NCBI RefSeq assembly: GCF_027627475.1
Contig: NZ_CP115484.1
Span: forward strand, 3,332,001 to 3,396,000
Direction of reading: 5' to 3'
DNA from: Paenibacillus sp. SYP-B4298
GTDB lineage: Bacteria > Bacillota > Bacilli > Paenibacillales > Paenibacillaceae
DNA length: 64,000 nt
Shown here one piece after another: positions 17,756-26,423 of this stretch (positions within the stretch are counted from its first letter, which is position 1; each line of letters begins with the position of its first letter). The translations under genes and the position numbers were made by a program. The notes below the pieces were generated by a model. The model made no database searches. It was not told where the DNA came from and worked only from the letters and a program-made list of their open reading frames with translations.

Positions 17756-18874
17756 TTAGAATTTATCAATCATATACCAGAATAAGGGCAGCGGAAACCA
17801 TCCTGCCGGCGCGTCAACTGCCATATAGCGACTGTGTTGCGTAAGCAATAGCGCCTGAGACTGCTGCTTATTCAGGACGGCCGATCCTTGCTTGGCAGTC
17901 CGCTCGACCGTCACGCCACTCGCATCTACTCGCGCAGTAACTGGCTGACCGTCCATGATTGCGGAGAATTCCCCATAAATAAGCCCTATGGTCTTCAATT
18001 TGAGTGTCAGATAAGCCTTCAATACATTGGCGAAATCCAGAATATGATACATATCCGAGGTCTCGATAACATAATCCTCCGCCAGGCTGCCAAGCGTCGC
18101 ATTTAGAGCCATGTCATATTCCGGGGTACAGATAGAAATCCGCTCCGCTTTGCTATATCCCATATAAGCCTTAATCGTCCGTGCAATGTCTTCTGTGTTT
18201 TCCATCGCAAATTCAGATATTTCTTCACCTGCTTTGTTAACGACCAGATACCCGATTAACTTATCTTTATCCAGAACGCCCAGCGCCTTTTGATGGAGGG
18301 TGTTGAAGATAAGGGGCAATTGCTGTACATTACGCTCAACATAAGCAGGCCGCGAGGTGTTGATACGATGCGCAAAGGATTCTGCTCCTTCAACCTCAAA
18401 TAACGCGGAGAAGCGTATTTCTGTGTCGTTCACATGTCCTAAGGCATGACGCACATTCGCCCCTCCCACGAAATACTTGAACTTTACACCGCCAAGTGTG
18501 AAGCCGAAATACTCATATCTCTGTCGCTGGCCATATAATACGACCATATCATACGTATCCCGCAGCTCTTCAAGCCACATGTTCATAAGTACCTTCATAT
18601 GTCCTTCGCCACGCGCACGAGGGTGAACCGATACGGTACCCAAATAGCAAGCTCGCAGCGTATCGTCACATACCGTCAGTGTCTCAGGAAAGACAGCCAC
18701 CTGCGCTCGCAGCCTGCCTTTCTCATCCGCAGCAACCATATGCATCGCTGAAGTATCTACGTTTTTGTCATACGCCTTGGGCATTAAGGTTTCAAAATCA
18801 AAGTGAAAGGCATAGTTGGCTAGATCTATGTATTCCTCACGTTCACTCGGTGTTGCCTTTCTGTATTTCATCAT
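17756..18874 (-). CDS. Eis-like GNAT N-acetyltransferase
   Basis: A 372-residue protein. The N-terminal GNAT domain contains ACYLGTVSVHPRARGEGHMKVLM, whose R-x-x-G-x-G/A-like loop binds acetyl-CoA; YGQRQRYEYFGFTLGGVK follows. A second GNAT-like part and a sterol-carrier-like C-terminal domain give the Eis architecture and length. Such enzymes acetylate amines on aminoglycosides, polyamines or peptides; the real substrate is unknown. Two adjacent ATG codons occur at the start; the first is used here. It is flanked downstream by bofC and upstream by a miniature element. Confidence 0.85.
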   Translation of the reverse strand: MMKYRKATPSEREEYIDLANYAFHFDFETLMPKAYDKNVDTSAMHMVAADEKGRLRAQVAVFPETLTVCDDTLRACYLGTVSVHPRARGEGHMKVLMNMWLEELRDTYDMVVLYGQRQRYEYFGFTLGGVKFKYFVGGANVRHALGHVNDTEIRFSALFEVEGAESFAHRINTSRPAYVERNVQQLPLIFNTLHQKALGVLDKDKLIGYLVVNKAGEEISEFAMENTEDIARTIKAYMGYSKAERISICTPEYDMALNATLGSLAEDYVIETSDMYHILDFANVLKAYLTLKLKTIGLIYGEFSAIMDGQPVTARVDASGVTVERTAKQGSAVLNKQQSQALLLTQHSRYMAVDAPAGWFPLPLFWYMIDKF

Positions 18875-18893
18875 TTGCCCCTACCTTTCAATC

Positions 18894-19058
18894 TAGGGCG
18901 TGTCTGAACACTCTGAACGGATCAGATCTGGCCGAATTTTCGTTCCAGGCAAGGCGCTTTTTCGAAGGCGTACCGGGGGTACGTCAAGAAAAGGCAACGC
19001 AGCATGGGGCGAAAAGGCGGGGAGAGATGCCCTTGAACGGGTGTTCAGACACGACCTA
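18894..19058. mobile_element. 165-bp miniature inverted-repeat element
   Basis: The ends TA-GGGCGTGTCTGA and TCAGACACGACC-TA form 12-bp terminal inverted repeats with one mismatch, flanked by TA on both sides. The interior contains a palindrome (CGTACC/GGTACG, 18969-18983) and GAGATGCCCTTGAACGG, shared with the 61-bp copy at 10933. No open frame of substance is inside. The structure fits a non-autonomous IS630/Tc1-mariner-type element sitting 19 bp from the acetyltransferase start. Confidence 0.8.
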
Positions 19059-19115
19059 ATAGGATAACTCCCCCTCACACTATAATTCTACAAGCTGATT
19101 CATTAACCTTCTGTT

Positions 19116-20351
19116 TTACTTCAAGAAAAAATTAGAAGCTAAGGTTAGCATATGTTGCGGAGGCATGCCCATCAGTACCCTTCCATATAGCTCCAGTCCA
19201 GTGGATGCTGTAGTCAACGCATGATTACAACCGCCTCTAATATCGCGGAAGATTTGAGACAAGCGATTCGTATCAGCAATGACACCCCCTCCACTCTCTG
19301 CCATTAGCAGATCTACGGCTTCCCAACATAGCATGGCTGCGTAGGTCATATCCGTCTGAATCTGTGAAATTTCCTTTAAGCTAAATTGTTCTGCGTTCTG
19401 TACATGACGTTCCAAATTGTCTATCGTTCGACTGATATGAAGATGAGCGGATTCGACCTTCATAGCTGCAAGTCCTACTTTATACTGAATATGTCCAACA
19501 GCTGCTTGGGATGTATGGACTGTCATTGTAATCCCCTTGTGAGGGGCTCTTTCCACAAAATACTCAACTGCCCCCCGGGCAAGTCCGAGAATGGCGCTGA
19601 TTCCAGTTGTTATGCTCGTAATAAGCTGAACATGCGGCCTATACCTGTCACGGCCCTGTAATTCTATAGGCAATGCTTCCATTGGTTTAAGGTTCTGAGT
19701 GACGACAAATTGTTCCGGAATAAATACATTTCTCATCTCTAAACTGTTGCTCGCAGAGCCTTTTAAACTCATCGTATACCAATCGTCTATAATTGTAATT
19801 TGGCTCATCGGAACAACAGCCAGCATCATTCCCATGGACTTGTTCATGGATTCTCCATCCATCAAATTGAGAAAAGCATGGGTTGCATGTTTGGAGCCTG
19901 AACCAAATCCCCAGAAGCCCTCCTCCACCCAATATCCTCCGTCTACTTTTTTCACGCTCGCTTTGCGTGCCTGGAGGACGGAACAAAAGCGTACTTCGTC
20001 TTCCTGTCTAAAGATCAAATCCGTTACCGCTGGGGGTAAAGACAAGGATGCGGTGTAATTGTTGCCGTTAATTATTTGAACGACCCAACCGACAGATCCA
20101 TTCCCCCTTGCCACCTCGGAAATAATTTCCACCATAGCACGGATACTCACATCATGTCCTCCATACTCTTTCGGTGTGCCAAGCTTGAACAGCCCAGCAT
20201 CTGTAACTTTTTGAATAACCTCATCCGGAATATGTCTTTCTTCATCAATGATAGCTCCGAATTTTTGCAGATAGGGAACTAACGCCGTGGCATTGTCGAG
20301 CAATTGCAGTTCGAGCCCAGTGAGTTGATTTGTTGTACTTAAATTAGTCAT
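19116..20351 (-). CDS. Acyl-CoA-dehydrogenase-fold flavoprotein (flavin monooxygenase-like)
   Basis: A 411-residue protein of the acyl-CoA dehydrogenase superfamily: N-terminal helical domain (residues ~1-110), central beta domain with EGFWGFGSGSKHATHAF, and a C-terminal four-helix domain of the type 2 class (ARGAVEYFVERAP ... IFRDIRGGCNHAL). The absence of the classic catalytic Glu context and the type 2 C-terminus point to a class D flavin-dependent monooxygenase (HsaA, DszC, p-hydroxyphenylacetate hydroxylase group), which needs a separate flavin reductase; none is next to it. The ATG at 20351 follows AAAGGAGTGG; an earlier ATG at 20369 lies ahead of that site. It is divergent from a TetR regulator that likely controls it. 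Base composition looks AT-richer than its neighbours. Confidence 0.8.
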   Translation of the reverse strand: MTNLSTTNQLTGLELQLLDNATALVPYLQKFGAIIDEERHIPDEVIQKVTDAGLFKLGTPKEYGGHDVSIRAMVEIISEVARGNGSVGWVVQIINGNNYTASLSLPPAVTDLIFRQEDEVRFCSVLQARKASVKKVDGGYWVEEGFWGFGSGSKHATHAFLNLMDGESMNKSMGMMLAVVPMSQITIIDDWYTMSLKGSASNSLEMRNVFIPEQFVVTQNLKPMEALPIELQGRDRYRPHVQLITSITTGISAILGLARGAVEYFVERAPHKGITMTVHTSQAAVGHIQYKVGLAAMKVESAHLHISRTIDNLERHVQNAEQFSLKEISQIQTDMTYAAMLCWEAVDLLMAESGGGVIADTNRLSQIFRDIRGGCNHALTTASTGLELYGRVLMGMPPQHMLTLASNFFLK

Positions 20352-20371
20352 TATTACCACTCCTTTCATAC

Positions 20372-20422
20372 TACATATGTATACTAAAAGTTATTTGTAG
20401 AATAAATAATATGATGTATAAT
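20372..20422. promoter_or_regulatory. Divergent promoter/operator region between flavoprotein and tetR genes
   Basis: For tetR (+) a TATAAT (20417-20422) lies 16 bp after TTGTAG (20395-20400). A palindrome TACATATGTA (20372-20381) lies near the flavoprotein start, on the flavoprotein side, and could be a repressor site. The assignment of operator to TetR is inference from position. Confidence 0.45.
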
Positions 20423-20485
20423 TAACTTTAGCAACGGATAAAAAACACGATATGTCGAGAAACGATACAGAAAGAGGAATCTGTT

Positions 20486-21040
20486 ATGAATCATGAAAAA
20501 ACCGTAGACCTTCGAGTGAAGCGGACTAAAAAGCATCTGCATAATGCATTATTTGAAATAATGGAAAAGCAGCCCTTTGAAAGCATCACTGTGAAGCAGA
20601 TCTGTGATCTAGCAATGGTTCATCGAACCACGTTCTATACACATTTCCAGGACAAATACGATCTGCTTTCGCAAGCGATGCGACAAATTGCGGAGGAAGA
20701 AATTGACTTCAGTACTTTTTCTCACTCCCCATCTCAAAATTTTAAGGAGTTGTTTGCTATTGCAGCAAAACATAAAAATTTATTTTCGCAACTGTTAATG
20801 GAAGAAAGAGACTCCCTGAGAAACCTGTTACGAAGAGAAATGGGTGCGGGTATCCAAATGGATATGGTGAATAACTTCTCGTTCACCGAAAACTCTATTG
20901 AGATGCGGATTAAAGTAGAGGCCTACGTTGGAGCCGTTCTTGGCGTGTTAACGTGGTGGATCGAAAACAATATGCCAATTAATCAAGAAGAAATGTGCCG
21001 AAAAATGGATATTTTTTCTGACTTTAAATTCGCAGAATAA
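20486..21040 (+). CDS. TetR/AcrR-family transcriptional regulator
   Basis: A 184-residue regulator. The N-terminal helix-turn-helix reads FESITVKQICDLAMVHRTTFYTHFQDKYDLLSQ, the hallmark of the family. The C-terminal domain is helical and matches the TetR C-terminal type seen in Bacillota. AGAGGAA precedes the ATG. Transcribed divergently from the flavoprotein gene, it probably represses that gene, with a small hydrophobic or aromatic ligand as effector (inference). Confidence 0.92.
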   Translation: MNHEKTVDLRVKRTKKHLHNALFEIMEKQPFESITVKQICDLAMVHRTTFYTHFQDKYDLLSQAMRQIAEEEIDFSTFSHSPSQNFKELFAIAAKHKNLFSQLLMEERDSLRNLLRREMGAGIQMDMVNNFSFTENSIEMRIKVEAYVGAVLGVLTWWIENNMPINQEEMCRKMDIFSDFKFAE

Positions 21041-21076
21041 CAATAATCGGTCGCTCACTATCTCTATAAGCCAGAT

Positions 21077-21119
21077 AGCCCTGCAACGCATGATGATATG
21101 CGCTGCAGGGCTGATTCCG
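21077..21119. terminator. Bidirectional terminator between tetR and safA
   Basis: AGCCCTGCA (21077-21085) pairs with TGCAGGGCT (21104-21112), extended by an inner GCAT/ATGC pairing, and is followed by GATTCCGTTTT on the plus strand. It separates convergent genes. Confidence 0.75.
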
Positions 21120-21156
21120 TTTTGGGTTTCATCTCTGTATTTTTATTAATCGCAAG

Positions 21157-22920
21157 CTATCGATTAATCCAAGGCCTGTTTTTGCCGCGAGATTGCGACG
21201 ATGTTCTTGTTGTGCTCTGTACCGTCACCTTTTTAGATGCCGGCTTGTTCTTGCGCTTGGCGGCCTGTGGCGACTTCACCTCTGCCTTGGCAGCAGTCTC
21301 CTCCGCTCTAAGCTTCTCTCCACAGCCGCATGGCTTCTTCATTTCCTTGCCCCCCGCATAATAGCCAGAAGGCTGCACATTGGCGGGTAGAGTCGTCTGT
21401 GGTGCATCATTGCCCCACAATGGGGCGTTGTTGACGGAGGCTCCTCCCCATCCGACAGGCTGATTTGAGGACATATTGCTCCAGTCTGCCTGTTGGTTCG
21501 GGGACATGTTGCCCCACCCCGCCTGTTGGTTCGCGGACATGTTGCCCCACCCCGCCTGCTGATTCAGGGACATGTTGCCCCAGTCTGGCTGCTGGTTCGG
21601 GGACATGTTGCCCCAGCCTGCCTGCTGGTTCGGGGACATGTTGCCCCAGTCTGACTGCTGATTCGGGGACATATTGCCCCAGTCTGACTGCTGATTCGGG
21701 GACATATTGCCCCAGTCTGACTGCTGGTGTGGCGATCCATGTCCCCAACCCTCTACTGCCTGTGCGCCCTGAACGTCCACCCCGGGGAACCCGGATGGCG
21801 CATTGCTTAGCATCGCTGGCATCGCAGAAGCTCCATATTCGTAGCCGCCCACTTGGTATCCTGCCGGGGAGTGCCCTCCCGACTGCGCCTGCGGCATCGT
21901 TGCATAGCCACCGTAGGGATTCATCCCATAAGGAGCATAGCCACCCCATGGGTCAACCGGAGACTGAGCAGCATCATGAATGGGCGACATCGGCGTATTC
22001 CCATACAGATTAGAGGAAGAGTACGCATTCGGGCCATAGTACGCCGGTGCAATATTGACTGGTTGAAGTTGATTATGGGCTGCTTGCTGCGAAGGCATAG
22101 GATAGGCTTGGTAGGCGCCCATGTGAGGACTCTGTTGGACAGGAGATAGTTGCTGAGGCATCTGTGGCATCTGCGGCATGGCTGGAACAGAGAACGGCTG
22201 TAATACAGGCATCGCTTGGATGTCCTGCTGTTTGAACAGCGGCTGGCTCGGCTGCTTCTTGGCAACCGGCTGTTCCTTCTTCTCTTCCTTCGGTTTCGCT
22301 GCCTCGGGCTTCACCACTGGCGGCGCTGGCTTCACCTCAGGCTTCGGCATCGGTGGCGCTGGCGGCTTCACCGTCTCAGGCTGGACAACAGGCGGCGCTG
22401 GCTTAGTCGCTTCAGGCTGCACTACTGGCGGCGCTGGCGGAGGAGTAACCGGCTTGGGGGCGGTAAGTTCCTTTTTGGGCATAGGTGCAATCTGTTCAGT
22501 AGATACCTTGCCCGCGGGAGAGACGTTCGATGGTGCATTCGGGGCCGTTGCATTCGGTTGCGCCAGACCTGGCAGCATGGTACCCGAGTGGCTCTCCTTT
22601 GGAATATTGACGATCTCACCTACCGTAAGTACGTTTGGATTGCTAAGCTGCGGGTTGGCCTTGATCATATCGTTGAGTGGGATTCCCCAAGCCTTTGATA
22701 GCTTCCATAACGTATCACCCTCGACAACGACATGCTGGTGCATCATTTCTGTCTCATGAGGCTTGGGAGGAGCAGATGGAACCTTGACCTTCATGCCTAC
22801 ATCGATGACATTCGGATTGGCAATATCCGGATTCAGCTTGATGACCTCATCCAGGGACACCCCATACTTCTGTGAGATGGTGTACAAGGACTCGCCCTGC
22901 TTGACAATATGGATTTTCAC
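21157..22920 (-). CDS. safA: LysM spore-coat morphogenetic protein SafA-like
   Basis: A 587-residue protein. Two LysM domains form the N-terminus (residues ~2-47 and ~62-108, each with GESLYTIS or GDTLWKLS and a C-terminal V-x-x-P). A long Pro/Ala/Lys linker, a Gln/Met/Pro-rich region, an 11-residue repeat block (about 395-505) and a basic C-terminus with CGCGEK follow. SafA binds the spore cortex/coat interface through LysM and recruits coat proteins; SpoVID, its partner, is also in this window. The GTG at 22920 after AGGAGG is the start; the upstream GTG lies before that site. B. subtilis SafA is about 390 residues, and only the LysM part is clearly alike, so this is an orthologue by domain and position rather than by full alignment. 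Confidence 0.75.
   Translation of the reverse strand: MKIHIVKQGESLYTISQKYGVSLDEVIKLNPDIANPNVIDVGMKVKVPSAPPKPHETEMMHQHVVVEGDTLWKLSKAWGIPLNDMIKANPQLSNPNVLTVGEIVNIPKESHSGTMLPGLAQPNATAPNAPSNVSPAGKVSTEQIAPMPKKELTAPKPVTPPPAPPVVQPEATKPAPPVVQPETVKPPAPPMPKPEVKPAPPVVKPEAAKPKEEKKEQPVAKKQPSQPLFKQQDIQAMPVLQPFSVPAMPQMPQMPQQLSPVQQSPHMGAYQAYPMPSQQAAHNQLQPVNIAPAYYGPNAYSSSNLYGNTPMSPIHDAAQSPVDPWGGYAPYGMNPYGGYATMPQAQSGGHSPAGYQVGGYEYGASAMPAMLSNAPSGFPGVDVQGAQAVEGWGHGSPHQQSDWGNMSPNQQSDWGNMSPNQQSDWGNMSPNQQAGWGNMSPNQQPDWGNMSLNQQAGWGNMSANQQAGWGNMSPNQQADWSNMSSNQPVGWGGASVNNAPLWGNDAPQTTLPANVQPSGYYAGGKEMKKPCGCGEKLRAEETAAKAEVKSPQAAKRKNKPASKKVTVQSTTRTSSQSRGKNRPWINR
21406..21735 (-). repeat. 33-bp tandem repeats inside safA
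   Basis: Ten tandem 33-bp units (eight clear, two degenerate) encode the 11-residue pattern S-x-N-Q-Q-x-x-W-G-N-M. Units differ mainly at positions 2, 6 and 7. In-frame period keeps the reading frame under copy-number change, so this is a candidate length-variable tract. Confidence 0.9.
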
Positions 22921-23039
22921 GCGGCATAAACCTCCTATCACGTTCTTGGGCTACGGGCTGCGGACTGCTTAGACGCCCTCTGTAGACCACTAATCGTTAC
23001 ATCCTATGCACAACATGGGCCGATGTCCCCTCATATCGC

Positions 23040-23067
23040 AAAAAAAACCGCAGACAGATGTCTGCGG
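23040..23067 (-). terminator. Rho-independent terminator after pheA
   Basis: CCGCAGACA and TGTCTGCGG form a perfect 9-bp stem with a 2-nt centre, followed on the minus strand by eight T residues. It ends the ACT-hom-thrB-pheA transcript. Confidence 0.92.
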
Positions 23068-23104
23068 GAGAATAATAGAGCTTTCACTCGAGTTATTTCG
23101 CTGT

Positions 23105-23968
23105 TTAACGGTAAGAAAAGCTAGGATATGACCCCAAAATGCGAATCTGGTGACCGATGGCCTCAATCTCGCTGAAAGCGGACTGCAGCAGCACCGCCTC
23201 CACCGGCATTTCAATATCGATATAGAAGTAGTAGTTGCCCAATCGCTTCTTCGTCGGCCGTGATTCGATCTTCGACAGGTTTATACGCCGCCAGGAGAAC
23301 GCGGACAGCACTTGATGCAAAGCACCCGGATAATCTTCATTCAGGCTAACCAGAATGCTGGTTTTGCGTTTATCTGAACTTCTCGCTTCAAACGGCTTGG
23401 AGCCGACCAGCAAAAATCGGGTATAGTTATTGCTGTGATCGGTGACCGACTCCCTCACGATATCAAGCTCATGCAGCCTAGCTCCCGAACGGGTACCGAT
23501 TGCAGCCCAGCCTGCCCCGGGATTATCCTTCACCAGCCGGACGGCTTCGACCGTGCTGCTGACCTGCTCCAACTCGACATGCGGAAGAAAGGTGCGCAAG
23601 AACTGGCTGCACTGTGCCAGCGCCACCGGATGGCTCAGCACCTTAACGATTCGTTCACCGACAAGGCTTCCATCTGCTCCCTGCAGCTCGCTTCTGTGGC
23701 CGATCAAATTTTGCAGCGACGGGTAGACCCATTCCGCCTGAATCGGTAGCTCCACCTCGTGCACTAGCCAGTCCACATGCAGACTAACTGACCCTTCAAT
23801 CGTATTCTCGATTGGAATGACACTGTAATCCGTCTTGCCGCCCGCAGTGGACAGAAATACGTCAGCAATCGGCTTGTAATAACGATAGTCCACTTCCGTC
23901 TCGCCAAATAAATACTGAGCCGCTTCATCCGATGTGCTGCCCTGTGGCAGCAATGCTACACTGATCAT
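23105..23968 (-). CDS. pheA: Prephenate dehydratase
   Basis: A 287-residue enzyme converting prephenate to phenylpyruvate in phenylalanine synthesis. The catalytic domain shows VALLPQGSTSDEAA, IPIENTIEGSV and the TRF-like loop YTRFLLVG. A C-terminal ACT domain with KTSILVSLNEDYPGALHQVL and IESRPTKKRLGNYYFYID provides phenylalanine feedback (ESRP motif). AGGAGAAGTTAAAGC precedes the ATG, which overlaps the thrB stop as ATGA. Confidence 0.96.
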   Translation of the reverse strand: MISVALLPQGSTSDEAAQYLFGETEVDYRYYKPIADVFLSTAGGKTDYSVIPIENTIEGSVSLHVDWLVHEVELPIQAEWVYPSLQNLIGHRSELQGADGSLVGERIVKVLSHPVALAQCSQFLRTFLPHVELEQVSSTVEAVRLVKDNPGAGWAAIGTRSGARLHELDIVRESVTDHSNNYTRFLLVGSKPFEARSSDKRKTSILVSLNEDYPGALHQVLSAFSWRRINLSKIESRPTKKRLGNYYFYIDIEMPVEAVLLQSAFSEIEAIGHQIRILGSYPSFSYR

Positions 23969-24945
23969 GCTTTAACTTCTCCTTTTATCCATTCCATCAG
24001 CGACACTCGCTCCGTTGGCTGCTCCAGCCAATCCACCTCCGGCCCGCTCAGGCATGGTGTCAGCCAGATCGAATCGGCCGCTACCCCTTCCTGTTCGAGC
24101 GTATTCAACAGAAAGCCTTGCAGCTCGTCCTTGCGGCTGCTGTCAGATTCGATCAGTGCCAGCAGGGTAGGCCCCGCTCCGCTGAGCGCCGTTGCGATCG
24201 CTCCATGCTCGACCGCCTCCTTCAATATCTTCGACATTCCCGGAATAAGTGCTGCGCGGTACGGCTCATGCACCCGATCCTTCATCGCATGGCGGATCAG
24301 ATCGAGCCGTCCAGTTGCCAGAGCCGCCACGAGGAGTGAGCTGTGGCTGATGTTATAGACGGTATCCTGCCGGCTGTACTGGTCTGGGAGCGCATGGCGG
24401 GCCTTCTCTGTAGACAACTGGAATTGCGGAATAGCCACCAGGACATCCAATCCAGGCGGTGGCTCCAAGCGAACATGGTCTGCCCGTTCTCCATCCCAAG
24501 CCGCGACGATGATGCCGCCGAATAATGAAGCGCCCACATTGTCCGGGTGCCCCTCCCATCGGGTAGCTAGCGTGAACAGCTTCTGCATAGATAGCTGTCT
24601 GCCTGCCAGTTCATTGGCAGCGATCAGTGCGCCAACGATTGCCGAAGCGCTGCTGCCCAGCCCTCTCGTCAACGGAATCTCGCTATACATGGCAATGTGC
24701 AGCTCCTGCTCAGGCAGTCCCGCCTCCTTGAATACGAGTTGCGCCACCTTATAGATCAGATTCGATTTGTCGCGCGGAATACCGTCCATGCCGCTTCCCA
24801 GAAGCTCGATGTGCGTGATGCCATCCACCGCGACAGACATATCAACCCAGGCGTACAGAGATAAAGCCATTCCAAGCGTATCGAAGCCTGGCCCCAGATT
24901 CGCCGTGCTGGCGGGCACCTTGACGATTACCCGGCGTTTGTCCAT
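23965..24945 (-). CDS. thrB: Homoserine kinase
   Basis: A 326-residue GHMP-family kinase phosphorylating homoserine in threonine synthesis. The N-terminal KVPASTANLGPGFDTLGMAL and the ATP loop PLTRGLGSSASAIVGALIAAN are definitive; GAGPTLLAL forms motif 3. The start at MDKRRVIVKVP is preceded by GGAGG. The frame continues to 25059 but that N-terminal part has no family similarity and is rejected. It follows hom; thrC is not in the window. Confidence 0.95.
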   Translation of the reverse strand: MDKRRVIVKVPASTANLGPGFDTLGMALSLYAWVDMSVAVDGITHIELLGSGMDGIPRDKSNLIYKVAQLVFKEAGLPEQELHIAMYSEIPLTRGLGSSASAIVGALIAANELAGRQLSMQKLFTLATRWEGHPDNVGASLFGGIIVAAWDGERADHVRLEPPPGLDVLVAIPQFQLSTEKARHALPDQYSRQDTVYNISHSSLLVAALATGRLDLIRHAMKDRVHEPYRAALIPGMSKILKEAVEHGAIATALSGAGPTLLALIESDSSRKDELQGFLLNTLEQEGVAADSIWLTPCLSGPEVDWLEQPTERVSLMEWIKGEVKA

Positions 24946-25099
24946 TTCACTTGCTCCCTCCACAAAATCATTGCCGCAATGGGAGGCTCGCGCTCCCAGA
25001 CTTCTGCCGCCTGAGCCTGCGCCCGCCACCCTATGCTTGCTGCATTCTTCATATTCCATGATTCATGCTTAGTGCTGACAAAATCGTCGCCCAAGCTGC

Positions 25100-26386
25100 C
25101 TATCCTTCCACACGGTAGACGCTCTTCACTTGCCGGATGACATCCAGCGATTCAAATGCCCCCAGCACCTTGTTCATCGCCGCCTTATTCGCATCATGAG
25201 TAATGACGATAATCTCCGCCTCGGGATTCGACGGATTAGGCTGCTGCAGCACCGACTCCAGACTCACCTCATATTCGGCAAAAACCTGCGTGATGCGAGC
25301 CAGCACGCCAGCGCGATCCTCAACGTCAAGCAACAGAAAATACTTGCTTACGATCTGCTCATCGCGTTTCAGCTTCTTCTCCTTGTAGGCTCTTGCTGCC
25401 TGACGGCCATTCACGCCGAGCCGCATATTCTGCACCACAGCAGCCAGGTCAGCGACGATCGAGGTTGCCGTAGGCAGCTCGCCCGCTCCTGGGCCATAGA
25501 ACATCGTCTCGCCTACAGCCTCACCATAGACGTATACGGCATTGAATACGCCATTGACCGAGGCGATCGGATGGCTCTGCTTCACCATCGTCGGCTCCAC
25601 CGTCACGCTAATATAGTCATCCTGGCTCTCGGCGATGCCCAGCAGCTTCAGCTCATACCCCAGACGCTTGGCATAGGCGATATCCTCGCTGCTGACCGCC
25701 GAGATGCCCTTGGTGCTTACGTCCTCCAGCGCTACGTTGGTGCGGAAGCCTAAGGTCGACAGGATCGTCATCTTGCGCGCGGCATCCAGTCCCTCTACAT
25801 CCGAGGTCGGATCGGCCTCGGCATAGCCTAGCTGCTGCGCCTCCTTGAGCACCGCCTGGTAGGAAGCTCCCTCCTGGCTCATCTTGCTCAGAATATAATT
25901 CGTTGTGCCGTTAACAATGCCCATAATCTTCGTGATGCGATCGGATGAGAAACCATCGATCAGAGTACGAATGATCGGGATGCCGCCCGCAACGCTGGCC
26001 TCATACAGCACATCGCAGCCGTTCTCCTCCGCCCGGAGCAGCAGCTCAGGGCCATGCAGCGCCATCAGGTCCTTATTGGCGGTGACAACATGCTTGCCGC
26101 GGGCCAGAGCCTCCAGTATATAACCCTTCGTGTGGTCGATACCGCCCATAACCTCCACCACAACATCAATGTCAGGATTATGAATAATATCATACGGATC
26201 TTCTGTCAGCTTATCAGGGTGAATCGCGATGGACCGCGCTTTGCTGCGGTTCTGCACTAATATCTTCTCGATGACGATCGGTGAGCCCGTCCGGCTCCTC
26301 AGATCCTCCTGATGTCCTTCCACAATGCGTACAACACCTGTACCTACAGTTCCAAGCCCTAACAGCCCTACCTTTACCGGTTTCAT
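25100..26386 (-). CDS. hom: Homoserine dehydrogenase
   Basis: A 428-residue monofunctional enzyme reducing aspartate semialdehyde to homoserine. The N-terminal Rossmann motif GLGTVGTGVVRIV, ANKDLMA, and EASVAGGIPIIRTLIDGFSSDRITKIMGIVNGTTNYIL are seen. A C-terminal ACT domain (LLLDVEDRAGVLARITQVFAEYEV) implies allosteric control by threonine. Two adjacent ATG codons follow GGAGG; the second gives better spacing. Confidence 0.96.
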   Translation of the reverse strand: MKPVKVGLLGLGTVGTGVVRIVEGHQEDLRSRTGSPIVIEKILVQNRSKARSIAIHPDKLTEDPYDIIHNPDIDVVVEVMGGIDHTKGYILEALARGKHVVTANKDLMALHGPELLLRAEENGCDVLYEASVAGGIPIIRTLIDGFSSDRITKIMGIVNGTTNYILSKMSQEGASYQAVLKEAQQLGYAEADPTSDVEGLDAARKMTILSTLGFRTNVALEDVSTKGISAVSSEDIAYAKRLGYELKLLGIAESQDDYISVTVEPTMVKQSHPIASVNGVFNAVYVYGEAVGETMFYGPGAGELPTATSIVADLAAVVQNMRLGVNGRQAARAYKEKKLKRDEQIVSKYFLLLDVEDRAGVLARITQVFAEYEVSLESVLQQPNPSNPEAEIIVITHDANKAAMNKVLGAFESLDVIRQVKSVYRVEG

Positions 26387-26423
26387 CATCTCTCCTCCAG
26401 CCTCTATGAATCTAATTTATATG

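Noticed and set aside
21406-21735. CRISPR-like array of ~33-bp repeats
   Set aside because: The repeats are directly contiguous without unique spacers, lie in frame inside a coding sequence, and no cas genes are nearby.
21407-22013. Long open frames antisense or in alternative frames of safA (for example 21407-21949 and 21465-22013)
   Set aside because: They arise from the in-frame repeats and biased codon composition of safA; no ribosome-binding sites or family similarity.
24946-25059. N-terminal extension of thrB
   Set aside because: No similarity to homoserine kinases, and GGAGG lies just before the internal ATG giving the standard N-terminus.
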